NCBI RefSeq assembly: GCF_006788895.1
Contig: NZ_VFRA01000001.1
Location: forward strand, 1,240,001 to 1,304,000
DNA: 64,000 bases
Direction: 5' to 3'
Source of the DNA: Rhodoglobus vestalii
GTDB taxonomy: Bacteria > Actinomycetota > Actinomycetes > Actinomycetales > Microbacteriaceae
Of this stretch, positions 25,293-33,625 are shown in pieces. Every line of letters starts with the position of its first letter. Position 1 is the stretch's first letter. The notes beneath the pieces are model-generated. The model ran no database searches. It had not been told where the DNA came from and worked only from the letters and a program-made list of their open reading frames with translations. Both the position numbers and the translations under genes were made by a program.

Positions 25293-25314
25293 CCAACTAA
25301 GAAAGGAGGCACCC

Positions 25315-25890
25315 ATGCCTAAAGCGAAATCAATGACGAAGACCCCAGCGGCGAAACGAACACCAACGAGAACAAAAAACGGCCGTGACAGCGTCACCCT
25401 CCCCGTGCAGTGGACGGCCACCGAGTATGTGCCACGGAAGCGCTGGTGGTGGTTTATCGGACTCGTCCTGGTAGCAGCCTGGTTCAGCTTGCTGATGATT
25501 GCCCTCCGAGAGTGGTCCGTGCTGGCCTTTATCGTTGCGGCGACCTTGACGATGTTGGTTACTTACGTACCGAGAGCTCGCGATCAAAAATGGACGCTGA
25601 AAATGACATCTCTTAGTGTCGATAAGACAACCGTTCAGCTTGAGAACTATCGAGCATTCACTATCGAAGAGCTACCCGGGACCAAAGCAATCGCACCGCG
25701 ACCAAGCATTACACTGCTTCCGATGCGACGTCTTGGCTGGCCATTTTCTGTTTACCTACCGGCGTCTGAAGAAACGACAGCAGGCATCATCGAAGCGCTA
25801 GAGGTAGTACTGCCCTATAACGACGCAGTTAGCTATCAAACCAGTACCCGCATTCTGCAACGGCTAACCCGGTGGCTGCGCCTGGGGTAG
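25315..25890 (+). CDS. Two-span membrane protein of the secretion-like gene set
   Basis: AAAGGAGG lies before ATG at 25315, 22 bases after the polytopic gene, so the two are cotranscribed. The 191-residue product has a basic N-terminus, WTATEYVPRKRWWWFIGLVL entering a tight two-helix hairpin (about 45-88), then a soluble domain (KWTLKMTSLSVDKTTVQLEN ... YLPASEETTAGIIEALEVVL). This hairpin with a W-x-A-x-E-Y lead-in and a PH-like tail is, from memory, a common family next to secretion or pilus genes in Patescibacteria, and topologically like PrgI. Role unknown; probable membrane partner of the preceding protein. Confidence 0.7.
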   Translation: MPKAKSMTKTPAAKRTPTRTKNGRDSVTLPVQWTATEYVPRKRWWWFIGLVLVAAWFSLLMIALREWSVLAFIVAATLTMLVTYVPRARDQKWTLKMTSLSVDKTTVQLENYRAFTIEELPGTKAIAPRPSITLLPMRRLGWPFSVYLPASEETTAGIIEALEVVLPYNDAVSYQTSTRILQRLTRWLRLG

Positions 25891-26010
25891 CAGTGAACCG
25901 GGCGTCGCCGACAACCATTTTGTATTTCGTTAACAACGCCGTTGCGACACTTCCACCCACCCTTCCGATCGCCCGTCCGTTCACGACGCTGACGGCCCTT
26001 GATCCTGCCC

Positions 26011-26050
26011 CGTACTTCTGCGGCAAACTGCCCGAATCGGGATGGGACTC
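26011..26050 (+). repeat. Repeat block 1, right copy
   Basis: Matches 20479-20518 at 34 of 40 positions, 121 bases after the stop of the two-span protein gene. Differences do not favour codon third positions, so a conserved peptide is unlikely. Confidence 0.6.
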
Positions 26051-26240
26051 CGACGCATTCTGCCTATGTCTTTCTCACATCCCGGCGGAGGCGGAGGTGC
26101 CGCCGTTCGACACCTGTAGACCTGAACTCACCGAGGTAGACAGGCGGCTGTTGCAATAACTACATCACCGGGAATCATCTCCAATTCGGCATTGCCTGAC
26201 CCCCGTTCGTGTTCTTCCGGTCGCCCTGGTAAGTGTCCGA

Positions 26241-26297
26241 TGAGTTCCCGATCGGACTATCGACTCCTCCGCCCTTCAGAGGTACAGTCCAGAGGCC
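26241..26297 (+). repeat. Repeat block 2, right copy
   Basis: Matches 21024-21080 at 51 of 57 positions and ends 44 bases before the recombinase start. The hairpin arms (CCTC/GAGG here) are kept while the loop differs. Confidence 0.65.
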
Positions 26298-26302
26298 AAC
26301 TA

Positions 26303-26340
26303 CTCGGAAAGCCTCGGTTTCCGAGAGAAAGGAGGGCTTT
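26303..26340 (+). promoter_or_regulatory. Leader hairpins that could control recombinase translation
   Basis: CTCGGAAA (26303-26310) pairs with TTTCCGAG (26318-26325). Alternatively AAAGCC (26308-26313) can pair with GGCTTT (26335-26340), which overlaps the end of the ribosome binding site GGAGGG (26331-26336). The two foldings exclude each other. Confidence 0.45.
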
Positions 26341-26341
26341 T

Positions 26342-28162
26342 ATGACTATCCAACAACTACCCGCTCCCGCAACTATCGAGGCGAGCGTTGCTCCGGAGGC
26401 TGTGCCCGTAAAGCGCGCAGTGCTCTATCTGCGTGTCTCTACCTCGCGGCAGGCCACTCGCAACGGCGAGGCCGAGGGCTATTCCATCCCAGCCCAGCGT
26501 TCGGCCTGTGAGCGCAAAGTGTCCGACCTTGGCGCTGAAGTCGTTCGTGAATTCGTCGACGCTGGGGCTTCGGCCCGCTCAGCAGATAGAGATGGCTTGC
26601 AGGCGCTGCTGGCCTATGTCGCTGAGGGCGGGGTGAACTACGTCGTCGTGCACAAACTCGACCGTCTGGCCCGAGACCGTGCCGACGACGTCATGATCCT
26701 CGCCAAGATTCAGACTGCCGGAGCAACTCTTGTATCGGTGAGTGAACAGATCGATGAAACCCCAGCGGGCATGTTGATGCACAACATCTTTGCCGGCATG
26801 GCCGAGTTCTACTCGCGCAACCTAGCGAACGAAGCCAAGAAGGGCATCGCCCAGAAGGCCATGCGAGGTGGCACGCACGGCGTGGCTCCCATCGGGTACA
26901 TGAACACCCTTACGCGCATCGAAGGACTGGATATCAAGGGTGTCGCCTTCGATGAAGAGAAGGCGGAGCATATCCGCTGGGCCTTTCAGACCTACGCTGC
27001 TGGCCACTGGAGCATTTCGACGCTGCGAGATGAGCTGGAGGAGCGGGGCCTCAAAAGCCGCACCACACTGAAGTACATCGGCACGCCGCTAAACAATTCG
27101 CAAGTCCACCGCATGCTCTCCAACCCGTATTACATGGGCAAGATCCGGCACCGCGATGTCATCTACGACGGTGTCCACGAACCGCTCATCGACGCTGAAA
27201 CCTGGCACCACGTCCAGGACGTATTGGCTGCGCGACGGATTGCCGGTGACCGTTCGTGGAGGCACACCCACTACCTGAAAGGTTCGCTGGTCTGCCACCG
27301 CTGCGGCGGACGCATGGGCTACGGGCACTCACGGGGCAAGGGTGGTGTCTACAGCTACTTCTTCTGCCTCGGGCGACACACCGGGCGCACCGACTGCGAC
27401 CTGCCGTATATCTCGGTGGAGAAAGTAGAGGAAGAGATCGAACGCATCTGGAAGACGCAGGTGCAGTTCACCCAGCAGACGATTGAAGAGGTAGGCGAAC
27501 TCAGCCGGGCACAGCTGGACGCCCGCCAAGAGCAGGACCAATCCCTACTAGCGAACCAGAGCCAGCGCCTTGTGAAGTTGGAGCGCAAAAAGCAGAAGCT
27601 GATCGACGCCTACCTCGACGAAGCCATCCCGGTGGAAGACCTCAAACAGCGACAAGCGGCGGTGCTCGTTGAGATCCACGATGCCAACCGGCTCGTAGCT
27701 GCGTGCCAGCAGAATATGGAACTGGTTCGCAAGCACCTCGAACTGGTGCTTCTGCTGCTTGGCAACGCTGGCAGGCTGTATCAAGAAGCCGTAGGCGAGC
27801 AGCGGAAGTGGCTCAACCAAGCCGTGTTCGCGAGCATCGCAATCGACCTCACAGGTGACAATGAGCCGCACCCAACCCAAGAAACTTTGGGCATCCAGAT
27901 GGCCGGAGAATTGGCCGAACCGGTGGCTGCCGTAACTGGGATGGGGCAGCTGGGCACGAACGGGCGCAAAGCCCGCGACAGCGCCGGATACGGCCCGACA
28001 GGAGCCAAGAACGGCAGCACCTGCGGCTCGGGAAGGCAAAACGAAACCCCCGGACAGCTTGCGCTTTCCGGGGGTTTCAACGTGACTAATCTGGCGGAGA
28101 CGGAGAGATTTGAACTCTCGGTACCCTTACGGGTACTCCACCTTAGCAGGGTGGTGCACTAG
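26342..28162 (+). CDS. Large serine recombinase
   Basis: The start at 26342 follows AAAGGAGG at ideal distance. The 606-residue frame has the resolvase-type catalytic domain with nucleophile S33 (LYLRVSTSRQA), R-rich active-site segments (KLDRLARDRAD), the recombinase domain (about 175-290: GIAQKAMRGGTHGVAPIGYM), a zinc ribbon (CHRCGGRMGYGHSRG ... C) and a coiled coil (about 370-470). It would integrate or excise the island. The frame has no stop of its own before running through the tRNA-Ser terminator and into the tRNA gene (last about 45 residues), so the true C-terminus was probably replaced by junction sequence. Confidence 0.88.
   Translation: MTIQQLPAPATIEASVAPEAVPVKRAVLYLRVSTSRQATRNGEAEGYSIPAQRSACERKVSDLGAEVVREFVDAGASARSADRDGLQALLAYVAEGGVNYVVVHKLDRLARDRADDVMILAKIQTAGATLVSVSEQIDETPAGMLMHNIFAGMAEFYSRNLANEAKKGIAQKAMRGGTHGVAPIGYMNTLTRIEGLDIKGVAFDEEKAEHIRWAFQTYAAGHWSISTLRDELEERGLKSRTTLKYIGTPLNNSQVHRMLSNPYYMGKIRHRDVIYDGVHEPLIDAETWHHVQDVLAARRIAGDRSWRHTHYLKGSLVCHRCGGRMGYGHSRGKGGVYSYFFCLGRHTGRTDCDLPYISVEKVEEEIERIWKTQVQFTQQTIEEVGELSRAQLDARQEQDQSLLANQSQRLVKLERKKQKLIDAYLDEAIPVEDLKQRQAAVLVEIHDANRLVAACQQNMELVRKHLELVLLLLGNAGRLYQEAVGEQRKWLNQAVFASIAIDLTGDNEPHPTQETLGIQMAGELAEPVAAVTGMGQLGTNGRKARDSAGYGPTGAKNGSTCGSGRQNETPGQLALSGGFNVTNLAETERFELSVPLRVLHLSRVVH
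28043..28078 (-). terminator. tRNA-Ser(GCT) terminator
   Basis: GAAACCCCCGGA (28043-28054) and TCCGGGGGTTTC (28067-28078) form perfect 12-base arms; on the minus strand GTTTTG follows. It lies 16 bases past the tRNA 3' end and inside the open frame of the recombinase. Confidence 0.8.
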
Positions 28163-28183
28163 GCCGGACTATGCGACGTCTCC
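28095..28183 (-). tRNA. tRNA-Ser(GCT)
   Basis: Acceptor GGAGACG/CGTCTCC, anticodon stem CCACC/GGTGG around CTGCTAA (anticodon GCT), a long variable arm (GTACCCGTAAGGGTAC), T-arm with TTCAAAT, discriminator G and encoded CCA (28092-28094). The second island abuts its 3' side. Confidence 0.95.
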
Positions 28184-28269
28184 AGATGTACTCAGCAATC
28201 ATAACGGGTCATAAGCCGAACGACGAACTGGCGTAGGCGCGGGCCGATTCAGTAGAAGCTGCGGCCGAC

Positions 28270-29556
28270 TTAGTAGTAGTTGGTGACTGAGCAGCTGAAG
28301 GTTGCGGCGCTTTGACCGCGCACATCGATCGTCGGAAGGTCCTCCACGGGTGCTGCAGTAGCTCCCTCCGTTGCTTCGGGAGCGGGCTCTGCCGCGGGAG
28401 CGTTGGGGTCGAGGATCGAGCCCGTACCGTCAGTTGCTTCTTCTAAGACAAAGGGTTGGTCTGCCGCGACCAGTTCCATCATCTGGTCGCCGAGGTACTG
28501 GTTCGGCTGCACTTTGCCGCTGTACACACCGGTACCGCCGGTTGAGCCGGGGTACTGCACGAACTGAATTCGGTCCAGCGGGATGTCTTTCAGAGCTAGA
28601 GCAATCGACACCATCGTGGGAATGTCAGCGAGACCCTTCGACAGTTGCATGTTGGCGATGGCGGCATCCGCAAGGTTGTACAGCTTCTTGTAGTCGCCGA
28701 GCGTTTCAGAACTTTTGAGCGTGCGAACCATCGAAGAGAGATACACCTGCTGTGAGCTGATTCGTGTCAGGTCACTGCCGTCCCCAACACCGTGCCGGGA
28801 ACGCAGGAAGGCAAGCGCCTCCCATCCTGCAAGATTGTAGGTGCCTGCTTCCGGAAGGTTGATTCCGGTGTACCTGTCGACAAGGGGCCCGTCGATACAC
28901 ACGTCGACGCCGCCGATTGCGTTGGTCATCTGAATGACACCATCAAAGGTGATGATGCCGGCGAACTGAATGTCGAGCCCGGTGAACTCCGACAGCGTCA
29001 TGGCCACGCACGGCAGGCCCCCGTAGGAGAGTGCGGTGTTCAATGATTCGGTGGAGAAAGGCTTGTTGTAGTCTCCGTTGGAGCTGGGGCACTCGGGGAT
29101 CCCCATCACCATATCCCGCGGAAAGCTGATGGCGACAGCAGATTGGCGGTCGGCCGCGACGTGCAAGATCATGTTGACGTCGTTGAGCTCACCGGAGGCG
29201 TCTTGAGTGGTTCCGCCGATTCCACCCTGACCTTCGCGGGTGTCGCTACCGGCGATGAGAATATTGAATCCACCCTCATAGCTGCCGATCTGCGGTGGCG
29301 GGCCCTCGGTTTCACCGACAAGGGTAACGGTGTCGCGCTGGCCGTAAATGCTGTCCAAGGCAACAGAACCTACCGCAGCCCCGCTGACCAACAACACCGC
29401 CAGTGAGCCGGCAACAATCTTTGCGATCGAACCCCAGGGGCCGGGCTTCTTTAGTCTTCCGTGGCGTGCCAGCGCCTGTGCCTGGGATGTTTTCTTGGGG
29501 CTCGTGCGAGCAACCGAGCGCGAACGCAGTTCTGACCGCGGACGTAATTCACTCAT
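28270..29556 (-). CDS. LytR-CpsA-Psr (LCP) family protein
   Basis: LCP enzymes attach lipid-linked glycopolymers (arabinogalactan, teichoic or capsular polymers) to peptidoglycan. AAAGGAG lies six bases before ATG at 29556; a GTG one codon earlier is too close. The product has a basic cytoplasmic tail, one membrane span (IVAGSLAVLLVSGAAVGSVA, about 42-62) and the outer LCP domain with NILIAGSDTR, DVNMILHVAA, AVAISFPRDM, GGVDVCIDGP and FLRSRHGVGDGSDLTRISSQ, which supply the pyrophosphate-binding Arg and Asp residues. The C-terminus is Ala/Pro/Glu-rich. Monocistronic between two tRNA-Ser genes. Confidence 0.92.
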   Translation of the reverse strand: MSELRPRSELRSRSVARTSPKKTSQAQALARHGRLKKPGPWGSIAKIVAGSLAVLLVSGAAVGSVALDSIYGQRDTVTLVGETEGPPPQIGSYEGGFNILIAGSDTREGQGGIGGTTQDASGELNDVNMILHVAADRQSAVAISFPRDMVMGIPECPSSNGDYNKPFSTESLNTALSYGGLPCVAMTLSEFTGLDIQFAGIITFDGVIQMTNAIGGVDVCIDGPLVDRYTGINLPEAGTYNLAGWEALAFLRSRHGVGDGSDLTRISSQQVYLSSMVRTLKSSETLGDYKKLYNLADAAIANMQLSKGLADIPTMVSIALALKDIPLDRIQFVQYPGSTGGTGVYSGKVQPNQYLGDQMMELVAADQPFVLEEATDGTGSILDPNAPAAEPAPEATEGATAAPVEDLPTIDVRGQSAATFSCSVTNYY

Positions 29557-29601
29557 CACACACTCCTTTCACTCACCTGACATACGCTGCTGCACGCAGT
29601 G

Positions 29602-29686
29602 CGGAGGGCGTGGGATTCGAACCCACGAGACATTTCTGCCCACCAGTTTTCAAGACTGGCTCCATCGGCCGCTCGGACAGCCCTCC
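29602..29686 (-). tRNA. tRNA-Ser(TGA)
   Basis: Acceptor GGAGGGC/GCCCTCC, anticodon stem CCAGT/ACTGG around CTTGAAA (anticodon TGA), long variable arm, T-arm with TTCGAAT. CCA is not encoded. Open frames crossing it on the plus strand are artefacts. Confidence 0.95.
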
Positions 29687-29773
29687 TTGCATAGCGCAAG
29701 ATCGTATTCTAACGGATACCCGGTGGGTCTACCTGATAGGCAGGCTAGAGGGCGCGAAATGGGGGCACGGATG

Positions 29774-31312
29774 TTATTCGAGCATCCGCAGTGCCGCCCA
29801 CACCTCTAAACGGCCCTCAAAAGATTCAAGATCGAGGTGCAGGATGCCCGCTGCTTGGTCTACGCGGGCCCGCACCGTGTGCCGGTGAACCCCCAGCTGG
29901 GCGGCCGTCGAACCCCAGGAGCAGTCGTGCGCGAACCATGCGCGCAGCGTATCCACTAGGGCACCCGAATGGTCAGTATCGAAAGTGACCAGCGGGGTAA
30001 GCACCCGGTGTGCGATCTGCTCGGCACCGGCCGCATGCAGTACCCCGAGCATCCCGGTGCCCGCAATGTCATCAAAATCGGTGAGGCCCGCGCGCCGACC
30101 TCCGGCACGAAGGGCATGGGATGCCTCGCTCAGCGCGGCATCGAGCGCGGCAAAACTGGCAACGGTTGAGCTTCCCGCGCTGAGCTCATGATCAACCACG
30201 AGGTGGGCGACCTGCTCGTGGTCACCGCCCGAACCGACGATTACGACGACGGAACTGTCCCGCAGAGCATAAAAGATTTGGCCATCACTATCGAGCGCCA
30301 ACGACTCAAGGGCATCGAGCACAGGATGATTGCGCAGTGGCTTCGCGATTGTGACCACCCGGAGTGGTTCGACCGGCAGTACCCCCCACACGTCGTGAGC
30401 GATGGCGCGCGCTGCAGGCATATTGCTGGCGAGCATCAACTCGAGCACAGCCGAACGCAACTGCCCGCGTGTGGTGTCGAGCTCACGATTTTGTTCGAGC
30501 GCGAGAGTAGCTAATGCGATCACGCTCGTGACGAGTTCATTTTCCGCCCGATCGAGGGCGACCCCTCGACCAAGCACCAGAGCGCCCCGCAACTGCCCGC
30601 TCTGACCGAATACCTGAATTGTCACTTGACCTGAGTTGAGAGTGAGACTCGTGGATGACCGGCGCCCCTTCTGCAGCGCCCGAGCCACCTCATCCCGCAC
30701 CGGAGCCGCAAACCGGTCTTCGGAGGGCCGTTGGGCCGGAACAAGAACCGGGTTTCCTGTCGCATCGAACAGCCCCACCCAGCAGGAGAGTTGCCGTTCG
30801 AGTTCGATGAGGATCGACCGCAACCCGGTCGGTTTGAGCGCCGCATACGAGATCGCTTTGTGCGCGGCAATTGACCATTCCATGCGCCGACTCCGTTCGG
30901 CGGCGAGCTGATCGGCTACCTCGCGAATGACGGCGATAAAAGGGACCCGGTCGGGAACATCAATCAGCGGCAGCCCCGCACGCTGGCAGGCTTGGGCTAG
31001 CCCGTCCGGCATACCCTGGTGCAGGAAATGGGTGGCGAATCCGAGGCCAACAATTTCTGACCCGACCAGTCGCCCCACATAGGCCTCATAGTCGTAACGT
31101 TCGGCGGAATCGTCGAAACCGAACTGTGCGCCATCCGTCAGCAGCACGTTGCCGCTGCTGAGAAAGGGGGTGGGGTCGTCAAGGTCCGAACTATGAACCC
31201 ACGTGATGGGGGTGGCCAGCCGTTCGAGATGGCGTGGATGTTCGAGATCGCCCCGCACCACGCTGAGCCGCAATTGCTTCCTGCCCAGAAGCCACGCAAT
31301 TGTTGGAAGCAC
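29774..31312 (-). CDS. PucR-family transcriptional regulator
   Basis: A 512-residue regulator. The N-terminal PucR sensor domain (about 1-125) contains LSSGNVLLTDGAQFGFDDSA; a central GGDEF-derived region follows; the C-terminal HTH_30 is WFAHDCSWGSTAAQLGVHRH followed by TVRARVDQAAGILHLDLESFE. Such proteins act as nutrient-responsive activators of purine, amino acid or amine catabolism. It is divergent from the class III aminotransferase at 31445, which is its probable target; the 130-base gap would hold both promoters. Confidence 0.9.
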   Translation of the reverse strand: MLPTIAWLLGRKQLRLSVVRGDLEHPRHLERLATPITWVHSSDLDDPTPFLSSGNVLLTDGAQFGFDDSAERYDYEAYVGRLVGSEIVGLGFATHFLHQGMPDGLAQACQRAGLPLIDVPDRVPFIAVIREVADQLAAERSRRMEWSIAAHKAISYAALKPTGLRSILIELERQLSCWVGLFDATGNPVLVPAQRPSEDRFAAPVRDEVARALQKGRRSSTSLTLNSGQVTIQVFGQSGQLRGALVLGRGVALDRAENELVTSVIALATLALEQNRELDTTRGQLRSAVLELMLASNMPAARAIAHDVWGVLPVEPLRVVTIAKPLRNHPVLDALESLALDSDGQIFYALRDSSVVVIVGSGGDHEQVAHLVVDHELSAGSSTVASFAALDAALSEASHALRAGGRRAGLTDFDDIAGTGMLGVLHAAGAEQIAHRVLTPLVTFDTDHSGALVDTLRAWFAHDCSWGSTAAQLGVHRHTVRARVDQAAGILHLDLESFEGRLEVWAALRMLE

Positions 31313-31444
31313 GTGAACTCTTCTTTCCCGATCAGTTAACTCACTTTATGTCGAACGGCGAACAATGCGCTAGACAAAATGTCACACACTCGATCGTCGT
31401 CGCGCGTGATAGTGGAGTATTAGCCTCGCCACGAAAGGTGCCCC

Positions 31445-32764
31445 ATGAACTCCGCGCCCCCCACCAGCAACCACAGCAACGCCGAAACCGTCGCCCTCGA
31501 CCGCGAACACGTGTTTCATTCCTGGTCAGCTCAGGGCGCCCTAAACCCCATGGTTCTCGAGGGTGGCCTCGGTTGCACAGTGTGGGACAACGAGCGCAAC
31601 GAGTTTCTCGACTTCTCCAGCCAACTCGTCAACGTCAACATTGGGCACCAGCATCCCGCCGTGATCGCCGGCATCAAAACTCAGGCCGACCTCATGGCCA
31701 CGGTCGCCCCGGCGCACGCCATCCACATTCGCGGCGAAGCGGCCCGCAAGATCACCGCCCACACCCCGGCGGGCATGAACCGGGTGTTCTTCACCAATGG
31801 CGGTGCGGATGCGATCGAGAACGCAATCCGCATGGCGCGTCTTCACACCGGCCGCGACAAGATCATTTCGCGCTACCGGTCTTATCACGGCAACACCGGT
31901 TCGGCGATTGTGGCCACCGGTGACTGGCGTCGGATCCCCAACGAGTATGCACGAGCCCACGTGCACGTGTTTGGTCCATACCAGTACCGTTCAGAGTTCT
32001 GGGCTGACTCCCCCGAACAGGAATCTGAGCGTGCCCTGCACCACCTGGAGCGCACCATCCAAGCTGAGGGTTCTGCGTCGATCGCGGCAATCCTGCTGGA
32101 GACCATCCCCGGCACTGCTGGCGTGCTGATACCACCACCCGGCTACCTGGCCGGTGTGCGTGCCATCGCCGACAAGTACGGCATCCTCGTGATCCTGGAT
32201 GAAGTGATGGCCGGCTTCGGTCGCACCGGAGACTGGTTTGCGTTTGATGCTTTCGACATCACACCCGACCTGATCGCCTTCGCGAAGGGCGTGAACTCTG
32301 GTTACATTCCTGTCGGTGGTGTGGTGATCTCCGATGAGATTGCTGCAACCTTCGACGAGCGGGTCTTTCCTGGTGGACTCACCTACTCCGGCCACCCCAT
32401 TGGCGCCGCCTCCATCGTCGCCTCCATCACCGCAATGGAAGACGAGGGCATCATCGAGAACGCTGCCATGATCGGTCGCGACCACATCGGCCCCGGCCTT
32501 GCCGCCCTCGCCGAAAAGCACGAGTGCATTGGTGAAGTTCGCGGACGCGGCGTGTTCTGGGCGATGGAACTCGTCGCCAATCGCAACACGCGCGAACCAC
32601 TCAGCGCCGCCGACATGGGCAAGCTGAAGGGTGCGCTAGTTCAGCGCGGGTTGCTGCCATTCATTGCCGAAAACCGCATCCACGTTGTACCACCAGCAGT
32701 GGTGACTCCCGAAGAGGTGGCGCGGGCACTCGCCATCTATGACGAGGCCCTAGGTGCCCTCTAA
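31445..32764 (+). CDS. Class III PLP-dependent aminotransferase
   Basis: A 439-residue fold-type I enzyme of the omega-amino acid:pyruvate or taurine/putrescine aminotransferase group. Motifs: FTNGGADAIENAIRMARLHT (PLP phosphate cup), YRSYHGNTGSA, LVILDEVMAGFGRTGDWFAF (the Asp that holds the pyridine nitrogen), and FAKGVNSGYIPVGGV with the Schiff-base Lys. ATG at 31445 has GAAAGG upstream. It transfers an amino group from a terminal amine or beta/gamma amino acid to pyruvate or 2-oxoglutarate; the substrate is not determined. The divergent PucR gene suggests induction by that substrate. Confidence 0.9.
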   Translation: MNSAPPTSNHSNAETVALDREHVFHSWSAQGALNPMVLEGGLGCTVWDNERNEFLDFSSQLVNVNIGHQHPAVIAGIKTQADLMATVAPAHAIHIRGEAARKITAHTPAGMNRVFFTNGGADAIENAIRMARLHTGRDKIISRYRSYHGNTGSAIVATGDWRRIPNEYARAHVHVFGPYQYRSEFWADSPEQESERALHHLERTIQAEGSASIAAILLETIPGTAGVLIPPPGYLAGVRAIADKYGILVILDEVMAGFGRTGDWFAFDAFDITPDLIAFAKGVNSGYIPVGGVVISDEIAATFDERVFPGGLTYSGHPIGAASIVASITAMEDEGIIENAAMIGRDHIGPGLAALAEKHECIGEVRGRGVFWAMELVANRNTREPLSAADMGKLKGALVQRGLLPFIAENRIHVVPPAVVTPEEVARALAIYDEALGAL

Positions 32765-32791
32765 AGCACTGGGCACGCGTGCCTAAACGCC

Positions 32792-33625
32792 CTAAAGAAT
32801 GTGCTTCGCAGGAAACGCATTGAGCACCAGCGCGGCGCCATCATTGAGGTCACTCTCGGTGACCTCATTAGCTACCGCGCGCACATCATCCGGAGCCTGC
32901 CCCATCGCAACACCCCGACCGCGGGCCGACGCCCACACCAGCATGTCAATATCGTTGCGACCATCGCCCATCGCGAGCACCCGTGCGCGCGAGATGCCGA
33001 GTCGTGAACGCACGTTCTCGAGTGCCGTCGACTTGTTGACACCGTCGGGCGCGATGTCGAGCCACGCCGTCCACCCCACGTTGTAGCTGACCTGATGGAG
33101 GCCCATCTGTTCAACAACAGAGAGAAAGTCCTCGACGTGGTGTTGCGGTGAAATAACGACAACGCGAGTGGCCTGCACCTTCACCAGTTCATCAAACGAG
33201 ACATCTTCGCTGAGCGCACCGAGGGTACCGTCAGGAAACTTTCCATTGACAAAGAACTTGCCGGTCGCATCTTCGACCGCATAGTTTGCCGTACCCAAGT
33301 TGCTGCGGATGCTCGTCAGCACCTCTTTGGGATTGAACATTTCCACAAACTCGCGGCGATACCCGCCCTCGCCCATCGCATCGCGCTTCAGTGTGACTGC
33401 ACCGTTTGAGCAGACGACATACTCAGGCTTGAGCCCCAGCTTCTGCAGAATGGGCAAAGTCATGGCAACCGAACGACCGGTGGCTAACATCACTTCGTGG
33501 CCGGCATCCCGAACCTTCGCGACAGCCGCAATAACGGGGTCGTTCAGCTCACCCGATTCGAGCAGCACAGTACCGTCAATGTCGAGTGCGATCAGCCAGC
33601 GGTCATCGGATGCTGCAACGGTCAC
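32792..33625 (-). CDS. Cof-type HAD-family phosphatase
   Basis: A 277-residue haloacid dehalogenase-fold hydrolase with a type IIB cap. Motif I is [11 protein letters not shown] (nucleophile first Asp), motif II LATGRS, motif III the conserved Lys near NKSTALENV, and motif [16 protein letters not shown]. Substrate is probably a small sugar phosphate or cofactor phosphate, as is usual in the family. The GTG start overlaps the serS stop by four bases (GTGA), so it is translated from the serS message. Confidence 0.9.
   Translation of the reverse strand: MTVAASDDRWLIALDIDGTVLLESGELNDPVIAAVAKVRDAGHEVMLATGRSVAMTLPILQKLGLKPEYVVCSNGAVTLKRDAMGEGGYRREFVEMFNPKEVLTSIRSNLGTANYAVEDATGKFFVNGKFPDGTLGALSEDVSFDELVKVQATRVVVISPQHHVEDFLSVVEQMGLHQVSYNVGWTAWLDIAPDGVNKSTALENVRSRLGISRARVLAMGDGRNDIDMLVWASARGRGVAMGQAPDDVRAVANEVTESDLNDGAALVLNAFPAKHIL

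Larger units (their letters stand above)
19549..28094. mobile_element. Second island, next to tRNA-Ser(GCT), with serine recombinase
   Basis: Limits are approximate: left, the terminator at 19521-19548; right, the 3' end of tRNA-Ser. Within it GC content is lower than around it, diverged direct repeats are present (20479-20518 with 26011-26050, 21024-21080 with 26241-26297), a large serine recombinase lies at the tRNA end, and a membrane-protein gene set unlike any neighbour fills the middle. No attachment-site duplication was proven. Confidence 0.55.

Noticed and set aside
25872..26159. Possible conserved peptide with PESGWDS, also seen at 20364-20633
   Set aside because: Peptide similarity comes from repeat block 1; differences are spread over all codon positions, and the DNA resembles a tRNA T-arm complement, so a nucleic acid signal is more likely than a protein.
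29348..29888. Plus-strand frames over tRNA-Ser(TGA) with GVGFEPTRHF
   Set aside because: This peptide is a well-known artefact of translating the T-arm side of tRNA genes.
31991..32521. Minus-strand 176-residue frame
   Set aside because: Antisense to the class III aminotransferase; no motif.
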